A stretch of 64,000 bases of DNA from Pseudolabrys sp. (GTDB lineage: Bacteria; Pseudomonadota; Alphaproteobacteria; Rhizobiales; Xanthobacteraceae). Of this stretch, positions 8,882 to 18,779 are shown one piece after another (positions within the stretch are counted from its first letter, which is position 1; each line of letters starts with the position of its first letter). The notes beneath the pieces are model-generated. The model ran no database searches, was not told the origin of the DNA, and saw only the letters and a list, made by a program, of their open reading frames with translations. A program made the position numbers and the translations under genes. The stretch covers positions 310,001 to 374,000 of the forward strand of contig JAFIGS010000011.1 in the NCBI GenBank assembly GCA_017849615.1, written 5' to 3'.

Positions 8882-9379
8882 CTACAGAACCTCGAAAACA
8901 TCGAGCCTCACGGCGCGGGCTTCGCGCTGGCCGCGGGCGATGGCGAGGATGCGGTTCATCCAGGCTACGGCCGGGTCCGACGTCTCGAAGCGCATCACCG
9001 TCCGGAAGTAATAAAGCGCCGGATCGACCGTCTCGCCGCGCATGACCCGGTCCAGCACCTCTTTTGGTCCATGCCGCAGGCCCTCACTCGACACCAGAAT
9101 GCGGGCGCCGGCCTCGCTTTCGATGGTGTAGCGCGCCTGGATATCGGCGGCGCCGTCGGCGCGGATGAATTGCCAGTCGGCGCCGCCGGGCAGCACGCGT
9201 CCATTGAGTTTGTGGCCGCGCACGGTTCCGCCGAGGATATCGATGATACGGCGATGGCCGTAGGGCGTGGCGCCCAGATCGAGAATGCCGGCCAGTTCGG
9301 CGTCGATCGTGAAGATCGGCTTGTCGCTCAGGATGGCGGTCAACGGCCTGCGCTCCCACATCTCGTCAAGAGGTGCCAT
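8882..9379 (-). CDS. DUF3237 domain protein
   Basis: 165 residues from the ATG at 9379, which has AGGG upstream; an in-frame ATG at 9460 would add 27 residues that do not resemble the family. The stretches LGATPYGHRRIIDILGG and LNGRVLPGGADWQF are characteristic of DUF3237, a small all-beta domain of unknown function often found in aromatic and acyl-CoA catabolic clusters. It is divergent from pcaF and sits upstream of the phenylpropanoid operon. No catalytic role can be assigned. Confidence 0.8.
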   Translation of the reverse strand: MAPLDEMWERRPLTAILSDKPIFTIDAELAGILDLGATPYGHRRIIDILGGTVRGHKLNGRVLPGGADWQFIRADGAADIQARYTIESEAGARILVSSEGLRHGPKEVLDRVMRGETVDPALYYFRTVMRFETSDPAVAWMNRILAIARGQREARAVRLDVFEVL

Positions 9380-9470
9380 TTGACCCTGTCCCGGACCAAC
9401 CGTAAATACGGGGCCGCCTGAAACCCGACGCGATCTCATTGGCGCAAGAAGGCCGTGCAAGGAAATTCAA

Positions 9471-10688
9471 ATGACCGACAAGATCCGTGACGTTTTCATT
9501 TGCGACGCCGTTCGTACGCCGATCGGCCGCTATGCCGGTTCGCTCGCCAAGGTTCGCGCCGACGATCTTGCCGCCATTCCGATCAAGGCGCTGATGGCGC
9601 GCAATCCGAAAGTGGATTGGGAGAAGGTCGAAGAGGTCGTGTTCGGCTGCGCCAATCAGGCCGGCGAGGACAACAGAAACGTCGCACGCATGGCGGCGCT
9701 GCTCGCCGGTCTGCCGGCCTCGGTGCCGGGCGTGACGGTCAACCGCCTCTGCGCCTCCGGACTTAACGCGGTCGGCGACGTTGCGCGCGCCATCCGCGCC
9801 GGCGAAATGGAATTCGCCATCGCCGGCGGCGTCGAGTCGATGACGCGCGCACCCTTCGTGCAGGGCAAGGCCACCGAAGCCTTTTCGCGCTCGGCCGAGA
9901 TATATGACACCACCATCGGCTGGCGCTTCATCAATCCGCTGATGAAAGCGCAATACGGCGTCGATTCCATGCCGGAGACCGGCGAGAACGTCGCCGAGGA
10001 TTATCAGGTGTCGCGCGCCGACCAGGACGCCTTCGCCTGGCGCTCGCAGCAGAAGGCCGGCAAGGCCATCGCCGCGGGCTTTTTCGCCAGGGAAATCGTG
10101 CCGGTCGAGATCGCCGGCCGCAAAGGCGACGTGGTGAAGATCGACGCGGACGAGCATCCGCGTCCGGAAACCACGCTCGAGCAGCTCGCCAAGCTCAAGA
10201 CGCCATTCCGCAACCCCGGCACGGTGACGGCCGGCAACGCTTCCGGCGTCAATGACGGCGCCGCGGCGCTGATCCTGGCCTCCGCGGAGGCGGTAAAGGC
10301 TCACGGTTTGACACCGCGCGCCCGCGTTCTCGGCATGGCATCGGCCGCCGTCCCGCCGCGCGTGATGGGCATCGGCCCCGTGCCGTCGACCCAGAAGCTG
10401 ATGGCGCGGCTCGGCCACAAGATCGGCGACTACGATATTATAGAGCTGAACGAAGCCTTCGCCTCGCAATCGCTCGCTGTCATGCGTCAGTTGGGACTTC
10501 CCGACGACGCCGAACACGTCAATCCGCATGGCGGCGCCATCGCTTTGGGCCATCCGCTCGGCATGTCAGGCGCGCGTCTGGCATTGACGGCGACGCATGC
10601 TCTGGAGGAAAAGGCTGGAAAGCTCGCGCTCGCAACCATGTGTGTCGGTGTCGGCCAGGGAGTGTCCCTGGCGATCGAGCGCGTTTAA
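9471..10688 (+). CDS. pcaF: 3-oxoadipyl-CoA thiolase
   Basis: A 405-residue thiolase that matches PcaF closely: [19 protein letters not shown] at the N-terminus, Cys in [12 protein letters not shown] (about residue 90), [20 protein letters not shown], and MCVGVGQG at the end. It catalyses the last step of the beta-ketoadipate pathway, giving succinyl-CoA and acetyl-CoA. AAGGA precedes the ATG. It is followed after about 20 bp by pcaH and pcaG, which supports a protocatechuate function. The pathway genes pcaB, C, D, I and J are not in the window. Confidence 0.92.
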   Translation: MTDKIRDVFICDAVRTPIGRYAGSLAKVRADDLAAIPIKALMARNPKVDWEKVEEVVFGCANQAGEDNRNVARMAALLAGLPASVPGVTVNRLCASGLNAVGDVARAIRAGEMEFAIAGGVESMTRAPFVQGKATEAFSRSAEIYDTTIGWRFINPLMKAQYGVDSMPETGENVAEDYQVSRADQDAFAWRSQQKAGKAIAAGFFAREIVPVEIAGRKGDVVKIDADEHPRPETTLEQLAKLKTPFRNPGTVTAGNASGVNDGAAALILASAEAVKAHGLTPRARVLGMASAAVPPRVMGIGPVPSTQKLMARLGHKIGDYDIIELNEAFASQSLAVMRQLGLPDDAEHVNPHGGAIALGHPLGMSGARLALTATHALEEKAGKLALATMCVGVGQGVSLAIERV

Positions 10689-10707
10689 TCGAGAGGGGAT
10701 AACCAAG

Positions 10708-11418
10708 GTGGCGCTGATCTATCCGACCAAAAGCCTCGAGAACTTTCCGAAGCATCTCACGCCGAACTACAAGAGCACGGTCAAGCGTTCGCCGACCCGG
10801 CCGCTGATGATCATTCCGCATACCCTGTCGGAATTGACCGGCCCGGTTTACGGCCATAACGCGGTGCAGGAAGGCGACAACGATCTCACCAGGCAGCACG
10901 CCGGCGAGCCGCTCGGCGAGCGCATCGTCGTTCACGGTCAGGTGCTCGACGAAGACCGCCGTCCGGTGAAGAGCGCGCTGATCGAGCTGTGGCAGGCCAA
11001 TGCCTGCGGCCGTTACGTGCACAATGTCGATCAGCATCCGGCGCCGCTCGATCCGAACTTCACCGGCGCGGGCCGCACCGTCACCGACGACAACGGCTAC
11101 TACAAGTTCATCACCGTGAAGCCCGGCGCCTATCCGTGGGGCAATCACCACAACGCCTGGCGCCCCAACCACATCCACTTCTCGGTGTTCGGCCACTCCT
11201 TCGTGTCGCGCCTCGTCACGCAGATGTATTTCCCGGGCGACTATCTGTTCCCGTTCGATCCGATCTTCAATTCGGTGACCGACGAGAAGGCGCGCAACCG
11301 CATGGTGGCGTCGTTCGATCTCGAGAACACCGTGCCGGACTGGGCGCTGGCATTCAAATTCGACATCGTGCTGCGCGGCCGCGAGGCGACCCCGCTCGAC
11401 AACGACGATCATCACTGA
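10708..11418 (+). CDS. pcaH: Protocatechuate 3,4-dioxygenase beta subunit
   Basis: 236 residues from the GTG at 10708 with GAGAGGGG upstream; a longer reading from 10597 overlaps pcaF and has no family resemblance. The non-haem Fe(III) ligands are visible: Tyr in NACGRYVH, Tyr in GAYPWGNHHNAW, and two His in WRPNHIHFSV. PcaH forms the iron-bearing half of the intradiol ring-cleavage enzyme that opens protocatechuate to 3-carboxymuconate. pcaG follows after about 20 bp. Confidence 0.95.
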   Translation: MALIYPTKSLENFPKHLTPNYKSTVKRSPTRPLMIIPHTLSELTGPVYGHNAVQEGDNDLTRQHAGEPLGERIVVHGQVLDEDRRPVKSALIELWQANACGRYVHNVDQHPAPLDPNFTGAGRTVTDDNGYYKFITVKPGAYPWGNHHNAWRPNHIHFSVFGHSFVSRLVTQMYFPGDYLFPFDPIFNSVTDEKARNRMVASFDLENTVPDWALAFKFDIVLRGREATPLDNDDHH

Positions 11419-11439
11419 GACAGGCGGGAAAAGAGCACC

Positions 11440-12051
11440 ATGTCCGAAATCACGCCGTCACAGACCGTCGGTCCGTTCTTCGCCTATGGCCTCACGCCGG
11501 TGGGGCGCTGCGAGTGGGATCCGAACGGCCACTATTCGTGGAAGAACTCCGTCGAGTCGAACCTCGTCACCCCGGACGCGTCCGGCACGCGCATCCGCGT
11601 CGTCGGCACCGTGTTCGACGCCGACAACGCGCCGATCAACGATTGCATGATCGAGATCTGGCAGGCCGATGCTCAGGGCCGTTACGCCAGCGCGCAGGAC
11701 AGCCGCGCGCTGCCCAACAGCCAGTTCAAGGGCTTCGGTCGCTCGGCGACCGACAAGGCCGGCCTGTTCGTGTTCGACACGATCAAGCCGGGCGCGGTGC
11801 CGGGCCCCGGCGGCAAGGAGCAGGCGCCGCATATCGTGGTCGCTATCTTCTCGCGCGGCATGCTGCGGCAGGTCTATACGCGGCTGTATTTCTCCGACGA
11901 GCCGGCCAATGCCGCCGATCCGGTGCTCAATCTGGTGCCCGCCGAGCGCCGCGGCACCCTGATTGCCCACAAGGAAGCGGGCGAGCCGCCGGTCTATCGC
12001 TTCAACGTCCACATGCAGGGCGACAGCGAAACCGTGTTCTTCGAAGTCTGA
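11440..12051 (+). CDS. pcaG: Protocatechuate 3,4-dioxygenase alpha subunit
   Basis: A 203-residue partner of PcaH with the same intradiol dioxygenase fold. It starts MSEITPSQTVGPFFAYGL, typical of PcaG, and contains IEIWQADAQGRYAS. The iron-ligand histidines of the beta subunit are replaced (QAPHIVVAIFSRG), as expected for the alpha chain. It ends 33 bp before a strong intrinsic terminator, so pcaF-pcaH-pcaG looks like one transcription unit. Confidence 0.95.
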   Translation: MSEITPSQTVGPFFAYGLTPVGRCEWDPNGHYSWKNSVESNLVTPDASGTRIRVVGTVFDADNAPINDCMIEIWQADAQGRYASAQDSRALPNSQFKGFGRSATDKAGLFVFDTIKPGAVPGPGGKEQAPHIVVAIFSRGMLRQVYTRLYFSDEPANAADPVLNLVPAERRGTLIAHKEAGEPPVYRFNVHMQGDSETVFFEV

Positions 12052-12084
12052 TCGACAGGCGGCAAGGGCCGCGGGCTTGGAAAG

Positions 12085-12114
12085 GCGGGCGCTCCGGCGC
12101 CCGCTTTTTTTTTT
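12085..12114 (+). terminator. Rho-independent terminator after pcaG
   Basis: The stem GCGGGCGC/GCGCCCGC (8 bp, perfect) with a TCCG loop is followed by ten consecutive T. It ends the pcaFHG transcript. Confidence 0.95.
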
Positions 12115-12458
12115 GCAGGTCAGCCAACAAGAAAAAGATGCCCAACAAAAGCCGGTCCGGGAGGTGGGCAGTGGGCGGAAATCGGTGCCAAAAAAGTTGC
12201 GGGCGCAAGTAAATCGAATAAGCTGTTGTAATAAAATAGAAATTTTGCTGCGATAAGTCTGCCCAACTCATCTGCCCAACTTTTTTGTATCGATTTTTTC
12301 GTTGACGCCGCGTCCCTCTCTTTGTTTGGCTAGGCCCAGCGGCCGCCAGAGCCGCGTCAGCCATGACGTCAGAACCGACGTCCCAGGGCGCTGAAACGAC
12401 AAGGGACAAGCGGTCTTCCGCGCCCGGCACCGGGCTCGCCGTTTGAAGGGAAACGCCG
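12115..12458. promoter_or_regulatory. AT-rich intergenic region with TCTGCCCAACT direct repeats
   Basis: No gene is visible in these 344 bp. Much of it is AT-rich for this genome. The 11-mer TCTGCCCAACT occurs exactly twice, at 12258-12268 and 12271-12281, 13 bp apart. A partial copy (TGCCCAAC) lies at 12139-12146. It is the presumed promoter region of the gene at 12459. The repeat could be an activator or repressor site, but no known consensus was recognised. Confidence 0.5.
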
Positions 12459-13874
12459 ATGAACGAGGTCATCCTCCAGGAGATCGCCGAATTCTGCCGC
12501 CAGCGCGGGCTGGCGGAATCCACGTTCGGCCGCAGGGCCGTCAATGACGGCAAGCTCGCCAGCCGCCTGCGCAATGGCGGCCGCATCACCACCGACACGC
12601 TCGATCGCATTCGCTCCTTCATGGCGCATGGCAGCGACGGCAGCACCGCGCGTCGTCGGCGTCTGGCCATCGATGGCCCGTCCGCGCAATCGCTTCCCGT
12701 CATTAAAATGCAGGCGCCGCCAATGGCCTCCGCTCAAGTCGACAACGACGATCCGCAGCGCAATTTCCGCTTCTTCGACAATCGCCAGAAGTATCTGCTG
12801 TTCGTGAACACCTGCTCCGAGAAGTGGGAGGTCGCGCAGCGCGTCTCGCTCGAACTCGACAACATCCATCCGCGGCCGCCGGCGGTGCGCGTGTTCGACG
12901 CCGGCGTCGGCGACGGCACGGTGCTGACGCGGGTGATGCGCTCGATGCATCACAAATTCCCGACCATGCCGTTCCAGATCGTCGGCAAGGAAATCAGCCT
13001 CGAGGACGTGCGCCTCGCGCTGCAAAAGATGCCCGACCGCTTCATGGAGCATCCCTCGACCGTCGTCGTCCTCACCAACCTCGCTTACGCCGACGCGCCG
13101 TGGCTCGCCGCCAAGTCGCTGTCGGCCGCGACCTCGATGGTGTGGAAGGAAGTCGCGCTCGACGGCAACACCGCGCATTCCTTCGAGGAGCAGATCACCG
13201 CGCTGGAGCCGTTCCTCGCCGAATCCTGGAAAGCCAAGGTGTCGCCGACCAGCGGCAATCCGGTTTACGAGCGCCCGGTCGTGCTGGTGCTGTACCGCAA
13301 CGATCACCGCTTCATGCTCGATCAGGTGATCCCGAAGCCGGGCGGCTCGCATGCCGACTACGATCTGGTCATCGCCTCGCAGCCTTATCGCGCCCGCGCC
13401 TCGCTGGAGTTCAAGGCCAAGCGCGTCTTGGCGCCACTCGCCCGTGCGCTCGGTCCCGGCGGCCGCATGATCACCATCCAGTCCTACGGCAACGATCCCG
13501 GCATGGAGATCGTCCACAAGGTCTGGCCCGACGACAATCCGTTCATGCACAGCCGCCACGATCTCCTCAAGGAGACCAAGCAGGAGCTCGGCTCGGCGGG
13601 GCGCGATCTGAACTTCAACGTCTATTCCGACCAGCGTTCGCTGTTCCGCTACGACATGCACACGCTGCCGTCCGAAGTGTCGTCGTCGATCGGCACCTCG
13701 ACCTTGCTGGCCGCATGGAACGCCGCGGTCTATGTCGCACAGGTGGAGGACGATCGCCTGTCGGACATCAATTCGGACCGTCGCTATGTCGACGCCACGC
13801 GCGAGGTGCTGCAGCAGCGCGGCGGCCTTTGGTTCTTCGACGAATCCTTCGTCATCTCGAGACGCCGCCAGTAG
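12459..13874 (+). CDS. Methyltransferase-like protein with N-terminal helical domain, function unknown
   Basis: A 471-residue soluble protein. Residues 1-55 are a compact helical segment resembling a DNA-binding or adaptor domain (FCRQRGLAESTFGRRAVNDG, then KLASRLRNGGRITTDTLDRI). After a linker comes a Rossmann-like SAM-binding signature, VFDAGVGDGTVLTRVMR (about residue 145). The rest, including DYDLVIASQPYRARAS and ALGPGGRMITIQSYG, fits a methyltransferase fold. It is followed after about 40 bp by a MetF-like gene and lies near a LigM-type demethylase, so a role in one-carbon handling is possible. The acceptor is not recognisable, and a role in regulation cannot be excluded. Confidence 0.6.
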   Translation: MNEVILQEIAEFCRQRGLAESTFGRRAVNDGKLASRLRNGGRITTDTLDRIRSFMAHGSDGSTARRRRLAIDGPSAQSLPVIKMQAPPMASAQVDNDDPQRNFRFFDNRQKYLLFVNTCSEKWEVAQRVSLELDNIHPRPPAVRVFDAGVGDGTVLTRVMRSMHHKFPTMPFQIVGKEISLEDVRLALQKMPDRFMEHPSTVVVLTNLAYADAPWLAAKSLSAATSMVWKEVALDGNTAHSFEEQITALEPFLAESWKAKVSPTSGNPVYERPVVLVLYRNDHRFMLDQVIPKPGGSHADYDLVIASQPYRARASLEFKAKRVLAPLARALGPGGRMITIQSYGNDPGMEIVHKVWPDDNPFMHSRHDLLKETKQELGSAGRDLNFNVYSDQRSLFRYDMHTLPSEVSSSIGTSTLLAAWNAAVYVAQVEDDRLSDINSDRRYVDATREVLQQRGGLWFFDESFVISRRRQ

Positions 13875-13912
13875 CGCGGCGTCTTTCCAACGAAACGGGC
13901 TTTCCAGTGAAC

Positions 13913-14761
13913 ATGCTCATGAAAGCATCGCCGGCCACCATCGCGCGGCGCTTCTCGATCGAAACGACGCGGCCGAAGCCGGCCGAGATCGATGCCGTCG
14001 CCGCGGCGGTGCCGAAAGGCGCCGAGATCTACATCACCGCGGTGCCGACGCAGACCGACGACGAACTGGTCGCCGCCGCCGCCCATGCGCGCCGCGCCGG
14101 GCTCGAGCCGGTGGTGCATATCGCGGCGCGGCGGTTGCCGAGCGTCGAATTCCTGCGGGAGCGACTCGCGCGCCTTCAGGCCGAGGCGGATGTGCGCCGC
14201 CTGCTGGTGATCGGCGGTGACATCGATCCGGTCGGCCCCTTCGCCGATGCGCTGGCCGTGATCCAGAAGGGCAAATTGCCCGAGGCCGGCATCGAGCATG
14301 TCGGCATTGGCGCCTATCCGGAGGGCCATCCTGTGATTCCGCTGGACCGGCTGGTGGCCTCGCTCGATGAAAAGATCGCCGCCGCTGTGGCGCAAGGTCT
14401 GGGCGTGCGCCTCGTCAGCCAGTTCTCGTTCTCGCCGGACGAAATCGTCGCCTGGCTCAAGAAATTGCGCGCCACCGGCATCACCCAGCCGGTGAGTGTC
14501 GGCATGGTCGGCCCGACCAGCGTGCCGGCCCTGTTGCGCTTTGCCAAGCGCTGCGGCGTCGGCACCTCGCTCAAGGGCCTGATGTCCGGCGCCGCCAGCG
14601 CGCTGATCGGCAATGTCGGTCCCGACCGCATCATTCACGCGCTCGATGCCGCGCAGGCGACCGTCGGCGATGTGCAGCCGCACTATTTCACCTTCGGCAA
14701 CCTCGTCGCCACCGCCGAGTACGGCACGGCGATGGCGGAGAAGGAAATCGCGGCGGCCTAA
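13913..14761 (+). CDS. Methylenetetrahydrofolate reductase-like protein
   Basis: About 282 residues. The start is uncertain: a GTG at 13907, or ATG at 13913 or 13919, with no clear ribosome site. The pattern PVVHIAARR ... RRLLVIGGDIDPVGPF ... HVGIGAYPEGHP matches the MetF TIM barrel, which interconverts methylene- and methyl-tetrahydrofolate with FAD. It is probably in one operon with the upstream methyltransferase-like gene. O-demethylation by LigM yields 5-methyl-tetrahydrofolate, and metF-type genes accompany ligM in other lignin degraders, so it probably recycles that cofactor. Confidence 0.8.
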   Translation: MLMKASPATIARRFSIETTRPKPAEIDAVAAAVPKGAEIYITAVPTQTDDELVAAAAHARRAGLEPVVHIAARRLPSVEFLRERLARLQAEADVRRLLVIGGDIDPVGPFADALAVIQKGKLPEAGIEHVGIGAYPEGHPVIPLDRLVASLDEKIAAAVAQGLGVRLVSQFSFSPDEIVAWLKKLRATGITQPVSVGMVGPTSVPALLRFAKRCGVGTSLKGLMSGAASALIGNVGPDRIIHALDAAQATVGDVQPHYFTFGNLVATAEYGTAMAEKEIAAA

Positions 14762-14780
14762 CCGGCCAAGAAGTAGATTG

Positions 14781-14814
14781 TAGCGTGCTATAACTATAAT
14801 TTAGCGTGGTATAT
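14781..14814 (+). repeat. Direct repeat TAGCGTGSTATAW, two copies 21 bp apart
   Basis: TAGCGTGCTATAA (14781-14793) and TAGCGTGGTATAT (14802-14814) are spaced by two helical turns. A TATAAT lies between them at 14795-14800. They sit just upstream of the AT-rich nuclease-like gene and may be its promoter and operator. Confidence 0.55.
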
Positions 14815-14870
14815 TATTGGCTAGAGGTGTTTTCGTTCTCCTGTCCGGAGAAGGAAAGCATTTTTTGGGC

Positions 14871-16205
14871 ATGCACATAATGGACAGCCTTCAACTCGAA
14901 ATCGCTCGCTTTATAGTGGCGAAGGCGCTGCGGAAATCGCGGGTGACGTATCAACAAGTCGGAGAGGCAATTGGCTGGAACCATCCTCATGGTCGTGGCC
15001 TCGGGAAGAATCTTGAGACGATCCTTCTCCACTTGCATGATCGCGGATTGCCGCCACTCACGACGATCCTGGTAAAGAAAGGCGAACGCTATCCAGCCGA
15101 AGATGCAATGACATACATCCGTGGTGTTCTCGGTCAAATTGATATCGAGCAGGCTCAGCAGCAGGTATTTAGTTTCGATTGGCTGCGTGTGCCTGAACTG
15201 ATGCCCGACAAGGATACGTTACCAAACAGCCGCAATGCCTGGCTCACTTCGTTTTGGGGATTTGCTCCAAGTGAATGGGGGTGTATTGGCTTCGCGGATG
15301 AGGGAAAACGCAACAGATATTTGAAGCTTTCAAAGCCGGGAGATATTACAGCAATCTACGTGACCAAGGGCAAAGGCCCAGAGGAAATGCGAGGCAAAGT
15401 TGTCGGAGTTCTCGAGGTCTCGCACCAGACCGGCCATGCAAGAGAATTTATTTCAGGAGATCGCTGGGCGGAGAAGGAGAATGACCCTCAATCGAGAGGA
15501 AAGTGGCTTTATGCAGTAAAGGTGACGCGTGCTTGGCGGGTAATTACTGAGGACTGGCAACCTGTAGAAGCCATCTTCCCGTCTACGTACGGAAGTGCGC
15601 ATCCAGAATTTATTGGCTCAAGCGGCGTTCAAATGTCGCGCGAAGAAGCTGAGCGCTTGTTGCAATTGGACGTTTATGAAGTGCCAGTTTACGGTCAGTC
15701 GGAGCCAATAAATCCAACGATCAGCACGCTTGATGCGGCCCTTGTTCCAAGTCGCGCAGTGCCCGCTTCTTCGGGGCCCTACTGGGTGGGAGAAACTGAC
15801 GGTCCCAAGCATCTTTATATACTTGAACTGACGGGAGATATAGCGGCTTATTTAGGTAGACCGCTAGCGGCTGTCGAGGGAAAGTCGGTCATTAAGGTCG
15901 GTTTCTCTAAAAGTCCGATGGCGCGCCGCGACCAAATCCAAAGCGCGTATCCTCGTGGGCAGTTCAAATGGGTAGTGGTGCGACCTGAGCCAATGCCCGA
16001 GCAGGCGCCATACTTAAATACACAGGTAGCTATTGCTGGTGAGGACGCGATGAAGAAGCGTCTTGTTGACGAGCGAGCTGAGGTCTTGGGCGGCGAGTTT
16101 TTTCTAGCCGACGACTGTCTTGTTTACAGCGCTTGGAGTGCGGGGATGTATGCCGCAAACCAAGCCCAATTGTCCCTGCGTCCAAAAAAATCCGCCGAGA
16201 GTTAA
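14871..16205 (+). CDS. Putative modification-sensing nuclease: wHTH-like, EVE/PUA-like and GIY-YIG (T5orf172-type) domains
   Basis: 444 residues from the ATG at 14871 (GGAGAAGGAAAG upstream; ATG at 14880 is also possible). Residues 1-75 look like a winged-helix DNA-binding domain (RVTYQQVGEAIGWNHPHGRG). Residues 125-225 resemble an EVE/PUA-like pocket: RYLKLSKPGDI, KVVGVLEVS, then KWLYAVKVTRAWRV. Residues 315-425 fit a T5orf172/MUG113 GIY-YIG nuclease: LYILEL, VIKVGFSKSPMARRDQ, a likely catalytic Glu at 391 and GGEFF at 408-411. Base composition and codon use are clearly more AT-rich than in its neighbours, so it was probably acquired. It interrupts the MetF-like/ligM neighbourhood. By inference it is a modification-dependent restriction-like enzyme; activity is unproven. 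Confidence 0.6.
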   Translation: MHIMDSLQLEIARFIVAKALRKSRVTYQQVGEAIGWNHPHGRGLGKNLETILLHLHDRGLPPLTTILVKKGERYPAEDAMTYIRGVLGQIDIEQAQQQVFSFDWLRVPELMPDKDTLPNSRNAWLTSFWGFAPSEWGCIGFADEGKRNRYLKLSKPGDITAIYVTKGKGPEEMRGKVVGVLEVSHQTGHAREFISGDRWAEKENDPQSRGKWLYAVKVTRAWRVITEDWQPVEAIFPSTYGSAHPEFIGSSGVQMSREEAERLLQLDVYEVPVYGQSEPINPTISTLDAALVPSRAVPASSGPYWVGETDGPKHLYILELTGDIAAYLGRPLAAVEGKSVIKVGFSKSPMARRDQIQSAYPRGQFKWVVVRPEPMPEQAPYLNTQVAIAGEDAMKKRLVDERAEVLGGEFFLADDCLVYSAWSAGMYAANQAQLSLRPKKSAES

Positions 16206-16212
16206 AGATTCG

Positions 16213-16242
16213 GCAGCATGGCGAGCTTAGTCGCCATGCTGC
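16213..16242. terminator. Bidirectional terminator-like hairpin between convergent genes
   Basis: Perfect 12-bp arms GCAGCATGGCGA/TCGCCATGCTGC with a 6-nt loop lie between the stop of the nuclease-like gene and the stop of ligM. T-rich sequence follows on the plus side (TGTTCTTGCTTTCC). Confidence 0.75.
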
Positions 16243-16268
16243 GATGTTCTTGCTTTCCTCTGCAGACC

Positions 16269-17678
<1,410 letters not shown>

Positions 17679-17754
17679 TCACTCCCACGTGTTGTGTTTC
17701 ATTGACTGCGAGCGTCCGGCCGAACGTCTTTCCGGGCCGGAAAACCGCAAGGCC

Positions 17755-17855
17755 GTATACAGCCGGTCGGTGTCGCTTGCGTAAAACCAGAAATTTGCGC
17801 CAAAATCGATCCCGGAATGAGGCCGGATTTGGCATTTGGTCTATTCCTCGTATAC
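17755..17855. promoter_or_regulatory. ligM/gntR divergent promoter region with two GTATAC sites
   Basis: GTATAC occurs at 17755-17760 (in CCGTATACAG) and at 17850-17855 (in TCGTATACAA). The second is one base off TTGTATACAA, a common operator core for FCD-type GntR repressors. Both sites lie between the divergent ligM and gntR starts, which suggests autoregulation and repression of ligM, perhaps by looping. Confidence 0.6.
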
Positions 17856-17907
17856 AACAGGCTTCCGAGCGTCCTCAAGGATTGGGCAGAAAAAAAGGAG
17901 CCCACCG

Positions 17908-18669
17908 GTGCCCACCCCACCCGCTGAGCCCGACCGCGCCTCCTCCCAGACCGTCAAGGCCCAGCTTGCGCTGCGCGACCTGATCCTGTCCGGCGGTCTC
18001 AAGCCGGGAGACCGGGTGTCGGAGCTGTCGCTGGTCGATCGGCTCGGCATGTCGCGTACGCCGATCCGCATGGCGCTGGTCCGCCTGGAGGACGAGGGCT
18101 TCCTCGAAGCGATCCCGTCCGGCGGTTTCGCCATCAAGGCCTTCACCGAGCGCGACGTCTACGACGCCATCGATCTGCGCGGCATGGTCGAGGGTTTTGC
18201 CGCGCGCATTGCCGCCGAGCGCGGCGTGCCCGGCGGTCTTATCCGCGATATGAAGAACGCGTTGCGGCAGATTGATGACATCGCCGCCTTGCCGGAACTG
18301 AGCGTCGATCATTTCTCCGAATACGTCGATCTCAACGGCCGCTTTCATGCGCTGCTGGCGGAGGCCGCCGACAGCCCGGTGGTCAGGCGCCAGATCGAGC
18401 GCGTGTCGAACCTGCCCTTCGCCTCGCCGTCGGGCTTCGTCATGGTGCAGGCCATGCTTCCCGAGGCGAGACACATTCTCACCATCGCGCAGGACCACCA
18501 CCACTGCGTGGTCCGCGCCATCGAGGATCGCGAAGGCATGCGCGCCGAATCGCTGATGCGCGAGCATGCGCGGCTGGCGCAACGCAATCTGCAGCTCGCG
18601 CTCGGCGATCAGGGCACGCGCAGCCTGGTACCGGGCGTCGTCCTCATCCGTGGCGGCGCTCTCGTATGA
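17908..18669 (+). CDS. GntR-family transcriptional regulator (FCD subfamily)
   Basis: 253 residues from the GTG at 17908, chosen because AAAGGAG lies 7 bp upstream. The winged helix (LRDLILSGGLKPGDRVSE ... LGMSRTPIRMALVRLEDEGFL) is at residues 20-85. It is followed by an all-helical FCD ligand domain with the usual metal/ligand residues (DLNGRFHALLAEAADS, HHHCVVRAIEDRE, EHARLAQRNL). It is divergent from ligM and is a likely vanillate-responsive repressor of VanR type. The effector is inferred from position only. Confidence 0.88.
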   Translation: MPTPPAEPDRASSQTVKAQLALRDLILSGGLKPGDRVSELSLVDRLGMSRTPIRMALVRLEDEGFLEAIPSGGFAIKAFTERDVYDAIDLRGMVEGFAARIAAERGVPGGLIRDMKNALRQIDDIAALPELSVDHFSEYVDLNGRFHALLAEAADSPVVRRQIERVSNLPFASPSGFVMVQAMLPEARHILTIAQDHHHCVVRAIEDREGMRAESLMREHARLAQRNLQLALGDQGTRSLVPGVVLIRGGALV

Positions 18670-18779
18670 CCAAAGAAGAGTTCCGCCGCGGCTGACGCTG
18701 CCCACTCATCGTGCTAAGGCACCCCCGAATTGACGCCGCGGGCGGGGATAAATCCCACGGCGATTTTTGGAGGAAGTGA

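Noticed and set aside
14762-16260. Integrated mobile element carrying the nuclease-like gene
   Set aside because: No transposase, integrase, terminal inverted repeats or target duplications were seen at its borders; only the single AT-rich gene is evident.
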